Of a stretch of DNA of 64,000 nt, positions 45,534 through 57,926 are shown in pieces (position 1 is the stretch's first letter; every line of letters starts with the position of its first letter). Below the pieces are notes generated by a model. It was given only the letters and a program-made list of their open reading frames with translations, was not told the origin of the DNA and did no database searches. Both the position numbers and the translations under genes were made by a program. Source of the stretch: Zychaea mexicana (lineage: Eukaryota; Mucoromycota; Mucoromycetes; Mucorales; Lichtheimiaceae); NCBI RefSeq assembly GCF_025766255.1, contig NW_026516725.1, forward strand, positions 62,001 to 126,000, read 5' to 3'.

Positions 45534-47470
45534 TTATAAGATAGCCATGCTCTCTTCACAAGCAATGGACAAGAGTTTGGCATTCAATGATTGAGGAACC
45601 GCGCTCACTAGTCGCACAGGTTGCCGAGAAGCAGTTCCTTTCGGAGGTGTGTACCAGGTGTCCCGTTGCGGAGAGCTATCCTGCGTTGCTGATGTCATTT
45701 GTGCCTTGGGTAGATTCAGTGATTTTAATTGCTTGTTGCTGATGAGGTGTTCCATGACAAAGTTGACTGATTTGAGGACTTCACGGTGAAATGTGAGGAG
45801 ATCTACCATAATTTTTTCAAACTTGATCAATTCAGCGGTGGATCGTGGTAACATGATATCAAAACGCGGTAGAGCAATATAGAGACCTTGATCTGATAGA
45901 TGTAAGGAGAAAATCAGACAAGATGGTCCCATAATTTACACACCCCATGCTGTGCAGGCGCGCGATTCATATTGTACCAAAGACATCATTGCATCAAGAT
46001 CGTCCTTAACTTCCCGATTGAGTTTTCCCTCGTCTGCAATAATTTTGTCGTCATTTGCACTGTTACAACAAGCTTCAACTGAACATACATCAAATTCTAA
46101 ACCACCTTAGTGAACGACAAATCGCAAATCGATTTTGAAACCTGTCACATTTGATGCACCTGGGTAAAGTTGTTGCTTAGAAGCAGTGGAGAATGGGAAT
46201 GTAGTTTTGCCAGTTTTGATCTGTATGTTGGTGCCAGCATGGAACAGCCTTCTAAACAGGGGGAGCCAAATGTACGCGACGTAGTCAGTTTCAGAGATCA
46301 TAGTAGTGGGCTTGGCTTGGAGTAAATCAGATTCCTGATCCAGTAGATTCAGTACATGTTCAAGAATTTGGAGAGAAGGCATAAGGCTGGTAGAATGGTG
46401 CTTGCCATAGATTTTGTATAGATAAAGTAGTCCCATTTTGATGTTAGAGGTCTGCTTTAACGTGGCAGCGATGACTTTCAAGGTTGTACTGAGGGTAGGA
46501 TTCAGGGGGGAAGTATCTGGGATGCGATGTTGTTTTGGAATAGTTGGTTGATTTGTTGCCATTCTGCGGATGTAAAAAGCTTTCACTGAGAAGTGTACGA
46601 TTGATCAACCAGATCCAAGATCGACGATAGGCCATTGGACATAATCTTTCGCTGTCGCGAAGATAGGGGGTTTCCATGCTTATATTGGTCATGTAAGTTG
46701 GTTGCCTCCCGTTTGATAATTGTGGCAATGGATAGCTTAGTAGTGTCGCAGACAATACCATCTGTTTCAACTACTTCTGAGGAGAGGGGGGGTGATGACA
46801 TTGCATTGGTTTCAAGAATAGGGACGGGTGAATGCAATAGTCCTGATTTTGTGGGCGAGAACAGCGATGGTTGCGTGTCATTAAGCTTCGGAGCAGATGA
46901 TAAGCGTCCTGAGGGTGTTGATGGTGATATATCTGTGGCATGCTTTGGTGAGTTTTCTGTTTCAGTTAATGGATTGGATGTGGATGGCAATGAATCACTA
47001 GACAGTCGAGTGGATGATTCTTCTTCAGATAAAGATGGAATTTTCAAGTGTGAAGTTGATGATGATAAGTTTATAAGTCGTTTTTTGGACGAAGTCGAAG
47101 CTGGCGATGATTCCTGCAGTCGTTTGGTGCTTATTGACGATTGCTCAAGTTGTTTAGAATGCTGTGACATCAGTGAGCTTTCGATACTAATGATGCTAGT
47201 TTCCAATTTTGTTTGCGACCTCTATCGATCGACAATATCTTGTTGCAAAGCAATGGCATGATTGTCCCAAAAGTAATTGTTGATGACGTCCTTTTTCGCA
47301 TTGCTCAGCTGTTTCTTGACTCGTGACACTTCTCTCATTATCTTGGTATTAATAAATGCATTGGCAAGTCTATCAAGGTCTTCGCCCATGTATATATGGC
47401 ATGAACGCTTGCTGGTAAACTGCCTGCGAGAAAGGCTTTCGTCATAGGATGTGATGTTCCAGTCGGTGCA
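45534..47470 (-). pseudogene. Pseudogene of an unnamed repeated protein family
   Basis: Reading down the minus strand gives an N-terminal segment (MGEDLDRLANAFINTKIMRE near 47390), a Ser/Thr/Pro-rich stretch (47206-46583), a folded-looking part (ETDYVAYIWLPLFRRLFHAG, FKIDLRFVVH) and a C-terminal part (VCSVEACCNSANDDKIIADE, EVKDDLDAMM, GLYIALPRFDIMLPRSTAEL). In-frame stops occur at 47222-47224 (TAG), 46107-46109 (TAA) and 45936-45938 (TAA), and the frame changes near 46580. I recall similar multi-copy proteins of unknown function from Mucoromycota, but cannot name a family. The E-D/E-K layout could suggest a nuclease-like fold; this is speculation. Confidence 0.5.
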
Positions 47471-48023
47471 TGCATTCGATTTCCAATATTCTACGAGGGA
47501 AAAAGAACAGGAGGTTATTTGTTTGATCTTTTTTTTAACTTTTGGTTTTATGAAGTGAGTGAAATACCATAATTAACAAGGCTGTCCTTCAAATGGAGCC
47601 ATATAATATAATCTCATAGTCATCGTTTTCACTGTTCTTGTTGGTTTTGTTGCACTTGGACATGATCCCGTTTTTAAACTGCAAACAAAGCGAAAGTAGC
47701 TTTCACGATCGATTTTACAGGAAGAGCTCTTAATTTTGATTGTGGCTTAGTAGGCGTCATCGTTCTTTTTTTTTAGCCAACAAACAGGAAAAATATTTTT
47801 TTTTTCATCTTAGCCTCACAACATCCTTGACGACATCTTTAACGTGCTACTGTTTATCTGATGCTTGATCAGTTTTACAGTAAATACCTGCCCCATATGG
47901 TGCACGCCACCTTAAACCATACCTCCAGTAAAAACTACTGTCAATTTTTTAATTTAAATCCCCGGTATTTTTCAAATCCCGCATATGAAATGGATAGATA
48001 TTTTTTTAACATGTTCTTTTTTG
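47471..48023. other. AT-rich spacer upstream of the pseudogene
   Basis: No coding signal. A 30-bp word at 47894-47923 is an inverted match (one mismatch) to 49179-49208, so part of this spacer belongs to the repeat structure that follows. Confidence 0.4.
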
Positions 48024-49750
48024 TTGTCTTCCAATTGTAAAGAGTCATCTTTGCCTTGATCAGTGTGTTCCTTGTTTGGTGAAGTCTCACCTTTGGTTGC
48101 TCTCATTTCGCTCCGTACAGAGAACACCATACCCCAATGTAGTAATGGAAAATAAATTTTCCATTTTTTTTTCCAAAAGAGGGCTTCTCGGAGGCCTCCA
48201 ATTTTGGTAATGGCTTCTCCGATGGAAAGGCCTCTGTGGTGGCTCGCTCGGATCGATATAAAAGGAAACTGTCACTTTATGAATAATAAAAGATTGAAAG
48301 AAAAATACACCTCTATTTTTCATCTATTTTATCTGCTTTTATCAAAAAATGAACAATATTCCACCATCAGCTATTATTCGCAATCGCGTTGTTATTCATG
48401 CAACACCTTGGGGTATGTACAGAAAAGGAAGTTTCTTGGCGCGTTGCGCCTTTATCTCGATCCGAGTAGAGAGGACTTTAAATTTTTGCAAAACTGTTTT
48501 GGGTTCTCTGTTCGGAGCGAAATGAGAGCAACCTTTGTTAGTGCTGGAATTAGTATCTGCTCTTTGACAGGTACACTTCGCTCAACTCAGATAAGCTAGA
48601 TTCAAAGGAAGTGCTGACTACTCGAGAATAGGACAATGTGTATACAAGGGTTAGTCTTGAGTTATTCTCAATTGTGATCCATGTTTGAGAGATTATTGAT
48701 ATGGTGCTAATTATGTAATATTTGATTCATCCGTGTGTGTGGTGTTCTCTCTACTGTATTCTAATGGTCACGAAGACGGCGGAGTGGGTTGACTTGTCTG
48801 GATCAATCTTAAAGTAGTGTGGTTTACCACAGATGGAGGTGCATAAGACTAGAATCTACTCACGAAATTCTATACGCAGCAGCAATGTATCAATAATTGG
48901 TGAAGATCTCATGTGATACAAATGTGGCAGATATATTTGCCGAACGAACGAAAGCTCCTGATTGGATTACGCTGGATTCGAACTACTGTCAATTTTGCCC
49001 TTCACTTATAAACTTGTTCTGACTTTGAGCGACAGTAACTCAAAACTTTATTAGAAAAATAAAAAATCGAAACCGATAACTTTGTTCTCCTGGTCAAAAG
49101 GAACATTTTTATTGGTTTAAAATTTTGATACCGGGTGCTGAGATGGTTTCACAGTAATTTAAAGTTACCCACTAAAGTGGTATGGTTTAAGGTGGCATGC
49201 ACCATATGCGTTGAGCAGTGCGTCCCAGAATTGAGTCCCCACTATATCAGGGACTTGGGAAAAATATTTTTCAAAACGCGAATACCAGACTGCCCATTTT
49301 TATGCAGTGAATTTATTCGATATTTACAGGAATGCGAGGTTCAGGCACCCTATTGTAAAATACACACTACTTTGAGATTGATCCAGACAACTCAACCCAC
49401 TCCGACGTCTTCGTAACCATTAGAATGCAGTAGAGAGAACACCACACACACAGATGAGTCAGATATTAGATAATCAGCACCATATCGATAATCTCTCAAA
49501 CATGGATCACAATCGAGAATAACTCAGGACCAACCATTGTCAGTACTTCGTTTCAATCTAATATTGATAATCTCTCAAACATGGATCACAACCGAGTCAG
49601 TACTTCGTTTCAATCTAGTTTATCTGAGTTGAGCGAATTGTACCTGTCAAAGAGCAGATATCAATTCCAGCACAGACAAAGGCGAGACTGCACCAAACAA
49701 GTAACACACTGATCAAGGCAAAGATAACTCTTTACAATCGGAAGGCAACA
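48024..49750. mobile_element. Large foldback (long inverted repeat) element
   Basis: The right arm 49363-49750 is the inverted complement of the left arm 48024-48821, apart from substitutions, a short internal duplication in the right arm and a 437-bp insertion in the left arm (48096-48532). Shared words include TTTGCCTTGATCAGTGTGTT, ATCTGCTCTTTGACAGGTAC, GTGATCCATGTTTGAGAGAT and GTGTGTGGTGTTCTCTCTAC. The arms are about 360-390 bp and enclose a loop of about 540 bp. No transposase is inside, so it is either a non-autonomous foldback element or an inverted duplication. The Crypton gene starts 300 bp beyond its right end. Confidence 0.8.
48096..48532. mobile_element. 437-bp TIR element inserted in the foldback arm
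   Basis: It starts GTTGCTCTCATTTCGCTCCG and ends with the inverted complement; the match extends to about 33 bp with few mismatches. CTTTG flanks both ends (48091-48095, 48533-48537). The uninterrupted right arm carries the corresponding site once. A TATAAAAGG word near 48258 lies inside. The 5-bp duplication would also fit an LTR, but the long inverted ends favour a MITE. Confidence 0.7.
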
Positions 49751-49881
49751 ACATCCTTCATCATGGCCGCCAAACTCAACCTTCCTATCCTTCTTCATCT
49801 TTAAAACATCCGAAATTCGCCATGTCCGCGATCCAATCATCAGTTCATCCAAACGGAAGTCTTGACCGCATCTTTCAACAG

Positions 49882-49888
49882 TATATAA
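49882..49888 (+). promoter_or_regulatory. TATA box of the Crypton gene
   Basis: TATATAAAGGG lies about 165 bp upstream of the ATG at 50051, with no ATG-rich or coding sequence between. Position and sequence suit a core promoter. Confidence 0.5.
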
Positions 49889-50050
49889 AGGGTTGTGAAT
49901 TCATTAAAAAAAATCTCACAATCGACTCTCACTGTATTTTCATATTATCTTTATTTAACCTCTTTTCTATTATTATCTACCCGCGTTTATCACACACCCG
50001 GCTTTCCTTGACTAAACACACTTCACTCTTCATATCATATCTCCGTAATT

Positions 50051-52974
50051 ATGGGTGGTTCTGGAAGCGGACGAAGACAGCTTAATGGCACTCCTGTCCA
50101 AAGTCGAAACAGAAACAGAGATTTCGCTCTGACCGAGTTGTCTCTGCAGAACGATGCTGAACCTGCTGCAGCGACTGTCGAAAACGATGGAGGTATGGCT
50201 TACAAAGAGGCCAGAGATCGCGCTGCCCTCGAGACGTTTAGGCTGGCTCGTGAAAGCCGCCCTGCAAACACCATTAATCAGTACTCGAACCGTCAAAAAG
50301 AGTTCAAAGGATGGTGTACCAAGATGGGTGTGAGTCCCATCCCTGACGATGGAAAACTACACCTTTTTTTGAAAGAAGAGGTTGGTTCTCTTTGTTCACG
50401 ATAAATACGTAGAGATGAATGAACACAATTTTATTGATCATAACTTTCTATAAGGTTGCTTTCCGAGCTCACCGAAAGCGAGGAAAGAAAAGAGCTGCAC
50501 CGGAGGACGTTCATGAGCCTGAAGTGGGACCTTCACCTGTACTTGCTGCCGCGAATAGCTTGTCTGACGGCATTACGGAGCTCAACACACTGCCCAATGT
50601 CGATACAGCTTACGAAGTGATGGACATGATGGACACTATGGACGAGGCCAGAGAAGCATCAACGGTCGCTTCTACCATCGGCACCACCATCAACACAACT
50701 AGTACTACCACGACCATAACCACCAATAGCACTACCGCTGCCGCTTCCTCCTCCTCCTCCTCCTCCACTACCGAGCCGCTCATTAATCCAGAATTCGCTG
50801 CGTATGCTCAACTTGCTGCAGGCGTCTCTGGAAAGAGGGTGCGATACACGACCGTCGAAGCATATGCTGCTGCAATTGTCGACCTATGGGCCGAACAATG
50901 CTTAGTCGACAACACTTTCCGCCCGAGCCCTCGCGGAAAACGTGTTAAAGCGTTACTCGACTGGTTGCGCAGAGAGGATCAGAAGATTGCTCGCGCCAAT
51001 TTCGATGATAGAGTAAGTTAAAGAAGCCATTGATTTTATAGCACAGTAACTTAATAGATCCGCTTTTCATTTAAAGGGTGCCTTCACTGCAGCAGACGGA
51101 TACACAACTCATACAGAGATGGAAAAGATCGTCGAGCAGTTCTGGGCAAAGGGAACTGAAAACGGCCTCCGCAACGGCACCGCGTTCCTTTTGCAGCACT
51201 ACGGTTTGCTTCGTGGCGAGAGCATCCGAAAGATGGAGTTTGCAGATTTGCAAACATTACATCTAGAGGATGAAGGTTCAAGTCCTTGCCATGCCCTCGT
51301 AATGGTTTTAAAACAAGGCAAGACCAACAAGTTTGGGCGCGTGGAGGTTGCTGGCTGTATGCGCAACAAAAACGTCAACATCTGTCCTCAAATGATGCTC
51401 GCTTGCTATTTGTTCAGTCGCTACGAGATAACCGGGGAACAATTTCCGGGTGTCAACAAGAACGTGGACTGGTTCCTACACAAAGTGATCAAGGCGTCGC
51501 CGACAGCTCCTGAAAAGGAGATGTCATACAGCCAGCACCTCAAAGCAATCACCAAGGCTTTCGAGGGAGCCTCGCTTCATTCGAAAGCCAAGACACATGC
51601 TATGCGTGGCGCCGCTGCTCGGATGGCAGAGATTGGTGGCTCGAGCGAGGGCGCAATTCGTCGTACAGGCCGTTGGAACACCAGCTCTTTGACGACCGCC
51701 TACCTCACCAACCTCCCCCACGAACTCCTGCGAACTCTTGCAGGTTTTCAAAAGGAACGCGGCTTTTTTTACCTTCCTCGCGCCAATGTTGAACCACCGG
51801 AAGAACTGCGCAAGCAAATCTTCAAGTTTGTCGATTACTGGCGTCAAAGGTTAGATGAAGGCAGAGTTGAAGAAGAATCTTGCGCCGCCGACATGCTTTT
51901 GAAGCTGTTGGATGAGCTGCGTGTTGTCTTTCTGCAGGATTCCGTTCTTCTTAAGAAACAGTATCCTCAGCATTACCTTTGGAACCATCCTTTGTTCCAA
52001 AGCGAGTTGTATCAGCTGTTCGAAAGGTAACTATATTGAGAATCATATATAGTGTGTTCTTATCCTTTTAACGCCTATTTGTTAGTTCTGTTGAGGCGGC
52101 TGTACAAGAGACAGAAGAGCCGGAGCAGATGCGACTAAGAAGGACAGTTCCCGAGATCGCACATCAACTCTCTGATCTCAACCATCAGTTCGCATCGCGT
52201 TTTGAGGCACAAGCTCGACACCAACAAGCGCAACATGAGGCTCACATGCAAGTCCTCCAATCACTGCTGTCTGCCATCACACCTTTGCAAGCGCTTGTTC
52301 CGCATATCAACAGCCTTGCTACATTTGCGCAGCAGCTAACAAGCTACACGTCTGGACAGGTGCCTTTGACTTTGACGCTAAACCTTGGCAACGCATCTCA
52401 GCAACAACAACGGCAACCACAACATCGGCAACCGCAGCAGCAGCCATCACAGCAACAGCCTCAACAGCAGCAACTAGAGCAGCAACCAGAGCAGCAGCAG
52501 CAGCCAGCAGAGCAACAAATTCAACAACAACAACAACAACCGCTGCAGGATACAGCAACCATCTCTCTTCCCTTTTTCCCGCCACCACCACCTGTGCAAA
52601 GGATCGCACTCGCGACGCACGCATCTGCATCACCATCAGCATCATTAGATCATCCATTGCCTACACCAGAGTACAGAATGTCACGCCATACTGTAACGCT
52701 TGATATGCTTTGGCGCGAATGGTACCATGGCTTGGCTGGTGGACCTGCAGTTGATGAATTGGAGCGCGAGCACGGCGTTGCGTGGCGGCGAGCAGAGTCA
52801 GAACGCCGGTTTTATAACCGAAGACGTATAATTATCGATAACATCAGAGACTATGCCACTCAACACAGACTGACCAACGAGGCAGCTGTCACAATCCTAG
52901 AAGCGAAAAGAAGCAGACAAAAAAGAACCTTGCATTGGATTGCTGAAAACCCAAATCTTTTCTTCAATAACTAG
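50051..52974 (+). CDS. Crypton tyrosine recombinase with GCR1_C-type C-terminus
   Basis: Four exons join without stops: 50051 to about 50380, about 50456-51012, about 51077-52028 and about 52086-52974. Exon 1 holds a SAM-like core-binding part (NTINQYSNRQKEFKGWCTKM). Exon 3 is the phage-integrase-like catalytic domain: LLRGESIRKMEF (catalytic Arg), THAMRGAAARMAEIGG (His-x-x-Arg), RRTGRW and SLTTAYLTNLP (candidate nucleophile Tyr). After a Gln-rich linker, the C-terminus (LWREWYHGLAGGPAVDELER, WRRAESERRFYNRRR) matches the GCR1_C DNA-binding domain of fungal Cryptons. Such proteins move DNA through a circular intermediate without TIRs. The open frame and consistent splice sites suggest a potentially functional copy. 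Termini could not be identified. Confidence 0.85.
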
Positions 52975-53110
52975 CTTTCCTATGCTCCCACTCACACGTC
53001 TTTATATTTTCCGCTTCTCTCGCTCTCTCTCTCTCCATCATCTATATGTCTCTTCGTTACCACTCTGCCTCTGCTGTTCTGCTAATTTTCTGTTGTGTCT
53101 CTTTGTCATT

Positions 53111-53155
53111 CTGTCTCTCTCGCTCTCTCTCTCTCTCGCTCTCTCTCTCTCTCTT
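53111..53155. repeat. Imperfect (TC)n microsatellite
   Basis: TCTCTCTCGCTC-type repeats lie in the 3' region of the Crypton, with related shorter runs near 53020-53035. Confidence 0.8.
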
Positions 53156-53159
53156 CTTT

Positions 53160-56100
53160 TACTATCCCAGCTCACTTACACAACGCACACATACACATTA
53201 CATTTAGTAACGTTATTTCACATGCGTTTGCATCATATCTTCTGAACTTTTCCCTCACCCTCACCTCTTTTACATATTATAGATTTCTTTTCACCTTCAA
53301 TTTCTGCTTTTGCTCTTCATTGGTCATAGTCGCCTCTTTTTTCCACCAGCTTCGACTTTCTTTTATTCAATAACATTAACGATTCAGCCATTACAGATTT
53401 CCAAGCATGATTATTGTCATTACTAACTAATCGATAACAGTAGCATAAGTACGGGTTTCACTGACTGCAGGCAATTATTTTCGAATGTAAAAGCTATCAT
53501 ATATCAGATATCACAAGAGTACTATAGCTTACCTTATTTTTATGTAAGGACAATGGTGCGTGCTGCATTCTATGTTGTTCAAGACCAGACTGTATATTGC
53601 AAGGATGTTATATAAGGACGACGTGAAACAACTGCGCAACTCGTTGATGCTCTAAATAATAGAGTGGCCAGTGTTCTTTTGCGTTCTAATTCTAAGAAAC
53701 CGAAAACACCCGTGGTCAAAGAGATTAGCACCAAACTGTCCTCTGGCATAGTAGATACAGACTGTTATTGTTGCACTTGATTATCACGCACTTCTTCTAT
53801 GGTGTCATGAACCATGGTGCTGTCCTCAAATGAGAATCTCATATCGACAAGATATTGATCGCCTTTTACTTTACCAGATTGTTTTTCTCTCTACAATCAT
53901 GTTGATCGTCTAGTGAGTATCTATGGTAGCTTATCTGTTGTCTAGGTTTATTACAATAAGAAAAACACGCGAGAAACACTGGCGTTTAACTGTTTGCTCT
54001 CTATTGTACTTATATATGTTTTAAGTATCGTGTATAATTCTAACATTAAGTTAGTGTACCATTTTTATTGCGATTTTCGCGGTCATCACGTAGAAAGATG
54101 TACAATTTGATTCAGTAATCGAAATGGTGAAGGTAGTTTTCAAGAGCAACCCCTTTAACAAAATTAGCTTCCGCTCGTTGTAATGCAGTATGGACTGCTT
54201 TCTTTACGCTGGGGGACTTGGAGTGAATATAAATCACTTATTTATTCCCTTTGAGCAAGATAACTGGCTTAAAAATTGACCAAGTCCCGTTGGGTTTCAA
54301 TTCCTGGGGACCTCGCTGGACGCAGTGGGACTTTGAGGTTTTATAAAAAAAAACATATAATCACCGAATCATGCGTACTGAACACAACAGGCGAAGCTCC
54401 TACTATCGATTGCCCATGATGAACTGCATAATAAGTAATCTCTTCCTACTGTAGTTCGTTTTCAAACGGGAATTTCTTTATTGCTTTGCAAGTGTAAATA
54501 AATTTTTTTCAAGTAGGAGGAAAGGAAAATTACCACTGATGTGTTGCTGCTGGCTAATTCCAATAACTACAGGTGTATGGTGTATGATAGCAGAATTTTT
54601 TTTAAGTAAAAACATGCTCTGGATTTTTTGCCCTTCAAAATGTTTCAAAGGTGACACATAACTAGCTAGACTTTTTATGTGCTGAACATAAGCATCTTGT
54701 TTGTAACTGTGGGTGTGTAAATGCGAATCGCTGAACACTGCTCGATGATGGTTGGTTCAGTACTCAATGCAACAACGTCGCAACTGCTTTAAACTGTGTG
54801 TGAAGATAGCACCGATTTAGACTTAGACTGAATAACTACTGCTACTGCTCATAAGCGCCCTTTCGATGAAGGTGTATATGTACACTGCTTTATGTTCATT
54901 TGCAGTTTATCGCCGACGTCCCATATTATCTGTTCTTTCCCTCACAAACAGCAGCTGTTGCTGGTAATCCATATCACAAATGTGCGTTTGCTTTCCTGCC
55001 ATATTGAAGATTCCACTGATGCACTAACGGAAGACATGTGGATTATGTAGCTAAATAAAGCTCTAACTAACTGGTGCGTTTGTTCTTTGCCCGCAGCACC
55101 ATAGCATACATACAAGAATAGATTCTGTATTCTCTAACGAATACATCAGTATTCTCTTTTCACACACATTGCTTTTTGTTAAGTAATAGCATGATGCGGT
55201 CAGAGGAGCGGCTATAATTTTTGTTGCATACCTAATCTTTAACCCATATGCAGCTTGCAGATTTGCGGGAATGTAATATACAAAAACGATCTTTTTACAT
55301 GAATATCATAAAAAAGGACATTATAAATCTCTGTTGCATGGTTGGCTATGGATGCTTGTCGTGTATTATTACCTGAATACAGTTTTCAAGGTTTTTTCAT
55401 TGAAAAATATTACAAACCCTTTTTGTAGCCTCCGCTGTCAATAAGGCTCGGGTACTATGTTTATTATTGCATAAGTAGCTGTGGGTTGGAGAATAAAGTT
55501 CAGACTTACTTGTTTTGATCTGTCATCACCTGTCTCCTACTCTTTTGTCTCTCCATCAAGCTCTGTGAAAAATGCGAGGCATTTTTTTCCTCTACGAAAA
55601 GCACTGATTTTGACGTCTGAAGTTGGGGGTTACTGCCATAGTTGACGAAAAGCAGTTTTCAGGTCAAAAGCAAAAGCTGGAAATTACCCTTGCTGCTGCG
55701 GCAGATATCTCGCGATGAGTTCCTTACAAGAGCCGCCATAACAGTTATCATGCACTTTTTTGTTTACAATCAACAACTTCAAAATAAAAATGTATAGACT
55801 GGTCACGCTATTGTTACTACTGCTCACAAACAACATACTTGAGGACACTAACGTCCTTTTATTCTGAATACAGTGATTAAATAGATACATACCTGGGTTG
55901 TCGTAGGCTCTTACCGTGCTTTAAGCAGTAAGAGGCGATGCAGCACATGCGGCAATCAAACATTACGATCGGTATTTTCTGTGCCACCTGTAGTATAGTT
56001 ATCTAGAAAGTTTGAATAGACATTGTTTACTGCGTGACCACAACCGTCATCATCGTCAATGGCTGAGCGACAGTGATAGTGACTCAGAACTGAAAGTCTG

Positions 56101-56943
56101 CGTTTTGGTTTGGGGGGTCCAGATTGTGATGTGGTCATTGACAATGACGTTGTGGAACGACATGCATCACAAAAACTGCAAAACAACAATGCAAACTCCG
56201 TGATACGCGTCTTCTGGCCTTTCAATACCGAGTAATCAGAACAATTTCGGAACTCATGATTTTCCACTACCACAGTCATGATGGTAAACACGGCAATAGC
56301 AATACTGGCAAAGAACAACGGACTACATTTTTAAAAGATAAACATTTGTTAAATAAGCGATAGCTGAGTGGTTTATGGCGGCTAGACAGAAGATGCTATT
56401 GTTTTGTTATCATGTTTTTTTAAATTCCGCGAATATAAACAAGAGTAACGCTGCTGCATATGTATACCAGGAGCGATTATTTTGACAGAAACGAGTAAAA
56501 TACGCACATATTATAGAAATAGCACTGCTCCTGCATAAAAGAGTTATATATTGTATACAATTGTGGAAATAACGAATTTGATTGGTTTACTTCATATACA
56601 AATAATACTAAGGACATACTGTACTAGGCAGAAAGAGAGAAAATTATACATGTAACGATTTTTAAGGGGTGTGTGTGCTACTTGGTGATTATGATGGTGG
56701 CTGGATTGGTGTGGTGGATATTATGGAATGAGTAGTTTTGTGTAGGCTGTAGGTCAACTGACGTTGTTGTAGTGTGAAAATTCAAAGAAAGAGTGTGTGT
56801 TTTGTTGAAACAAAAAAGAGTATATACACGATAAATGGACTGTTTGATGAATGTGGAATGGAGAACAAAGGTGAAAAGACTGCGAAGGAAAGAGTATGAG
56901 TTATTTACAAGAAAGAATGAACAGAGAAATGGGATATCGCTTA
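53160..56943. other. 3.8-kb region without a convincing gene
   Basis: Mostly AT-rich DNA with scattered stops on both strands. A minus ORF at 56318-55956 (120 codons) starts with a hydrophobic segment (MFFASIAIAVFTIMTVVVEN) that could be a signal peptide or anchor, but has no family match I recognise. The minus ORF at 54738-54478 is weaker. The stretch next to 56943 should contain the cyclin 3' UTR. No RNA gene was recognised. Confidence 0.35.
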
Positions 56944-57926
56944 TTATAATGCCAAGTCGACGCGGTGTCGTTCGACATAGTCATGAACGTCCTTTTCATC
57001 CACCCAGCATTGATACTTGATGAGCTTTAGGAAGGCACGTTCGAGCATATTAATGTCTTCAAGTGAAAAGAGGCCACCACACATGTCACACAGTCGGCGA
57101 TTAGTGATTGGACCCACATAGTAAGAGTTTGCATAACCGTAGTAACGTGCCCAAGATGCGGCCAACAAAGCCGAATCGGCCGTAGAGACGGCATTGGAGT
57201 GGGTGTATGTCGGCGCCCATGCTGTGTCCTGAAGGAACTTGGATGCCAGTAACAATGCACCTAGCAGCATGCGATGGCAAGTATCTAGGTTTATTCGTGA
57301 CGGTGTGAGCAAATTTCTGACGATCGAGCCCAAAAATACCTCTTTTCTATTCACTAGAAAAAAAAATTCGCCGTATGGTGTTTGCCACCAACAACAAGAA
57401 CACAAAAAATGATAATTACCATAACTACCGACAGAGTTTCGGGGAAGGGACTTTTTGGCTCGTTCCAAGTAGATGAGTGCTACAAGTGCTGTGCGGCAGT
57501 TGATTCCGGCTTGATGAGTGATTTTTTGAATAAAGTATACGAGCTCGGGGACGGGTCGACGCGGTTGTTTCTGTTGTTGCTGATCAATAGGCTGCTGTGT
57601 GGGAGAACCAGGTGCGGATGAGTTTCGTCGTTTGGACAGTGAAGAGGAAGGTCGACGTTGGTTTCGGAATGGGATGATATCACATAGTGTGATTGCCATG
57701 AAATCTGTTGTCGTTATCAATCATAAATACGAAAAGTGATCACGTTAGTATGTTGTCAATAGCCAATATATCAGTAGCAGCAGATGAACGTACCGATGAG
57801 TACAGATGGGAGCGGTCTCCAGCGACTAGATTCAAGCGTCTGCTGCTGTTGGATTGATGATGATGAATTCGCGCTTGATTGAGCTGAAGACGTTGGCTGT
57901 AGCATGGTGTCAAGCATAATTTGCAT
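56944..57926 (-). CDS. PCL/Pho80-type cyclin
   Basis: Three exons. The start at 57926 gives MQIMLDTMLQPTSSAQSSAN, a Ser/Gln-rich N-terminus. Intron 1 (about 57816-57715) joins SVLIG to DFMAITLCDIIPF. Exon 2 carries the start of the cyclin fold (PVELVYFIQ-like: RRPVPELVYFIQKITHQAG, then TALVALIYLERAKKSLPRNS). Intron 2 (about 57422-57354) leads to NRKEVFLGSI, CHRMLLGALLLASKFLQDTA and a C-terminal helix set (FSLEDINMLERAFLKLIKYQ). The HRMLLGALLLASKF block is diagnostic of fungal PCL cyclins, which activate the Pho85-type kinase in phosphate, polarity or cell-cycle control. An insertion of about 40 residues after KFLQD is longer than in yeast. Which PCL subgroup it belongs to is not clear. Confidence 0.85.

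Noticed and set aside
46635..47261. 208-codon plus ORF rich in Asp, Ser and Val
   Set aside because: It is antisense to the Ser/Thr-rich part of the minus-strand pseudogene, whose frames carry the better peptide signal.
48960..49000. GGATTCGAACTACTG, reminiscent of a tRNA T-arm on the minus strand
   Set aside because: The flanking bases do not form a T-stem and no other tRNA arms are visible.
52319..52657. 112-codon minus ORF inside the Crypton
   Set aside because: It is the antisense shadow of the Gln-rich linker of the recombinase.
54180..54340. Locally structured-looking stretch considered as a small nuclear or SRP-type RNA
   Set aside because: No conserved snRNA, SRP or RNase P motif could be recognised, and base-pairing was not convincing by eye.
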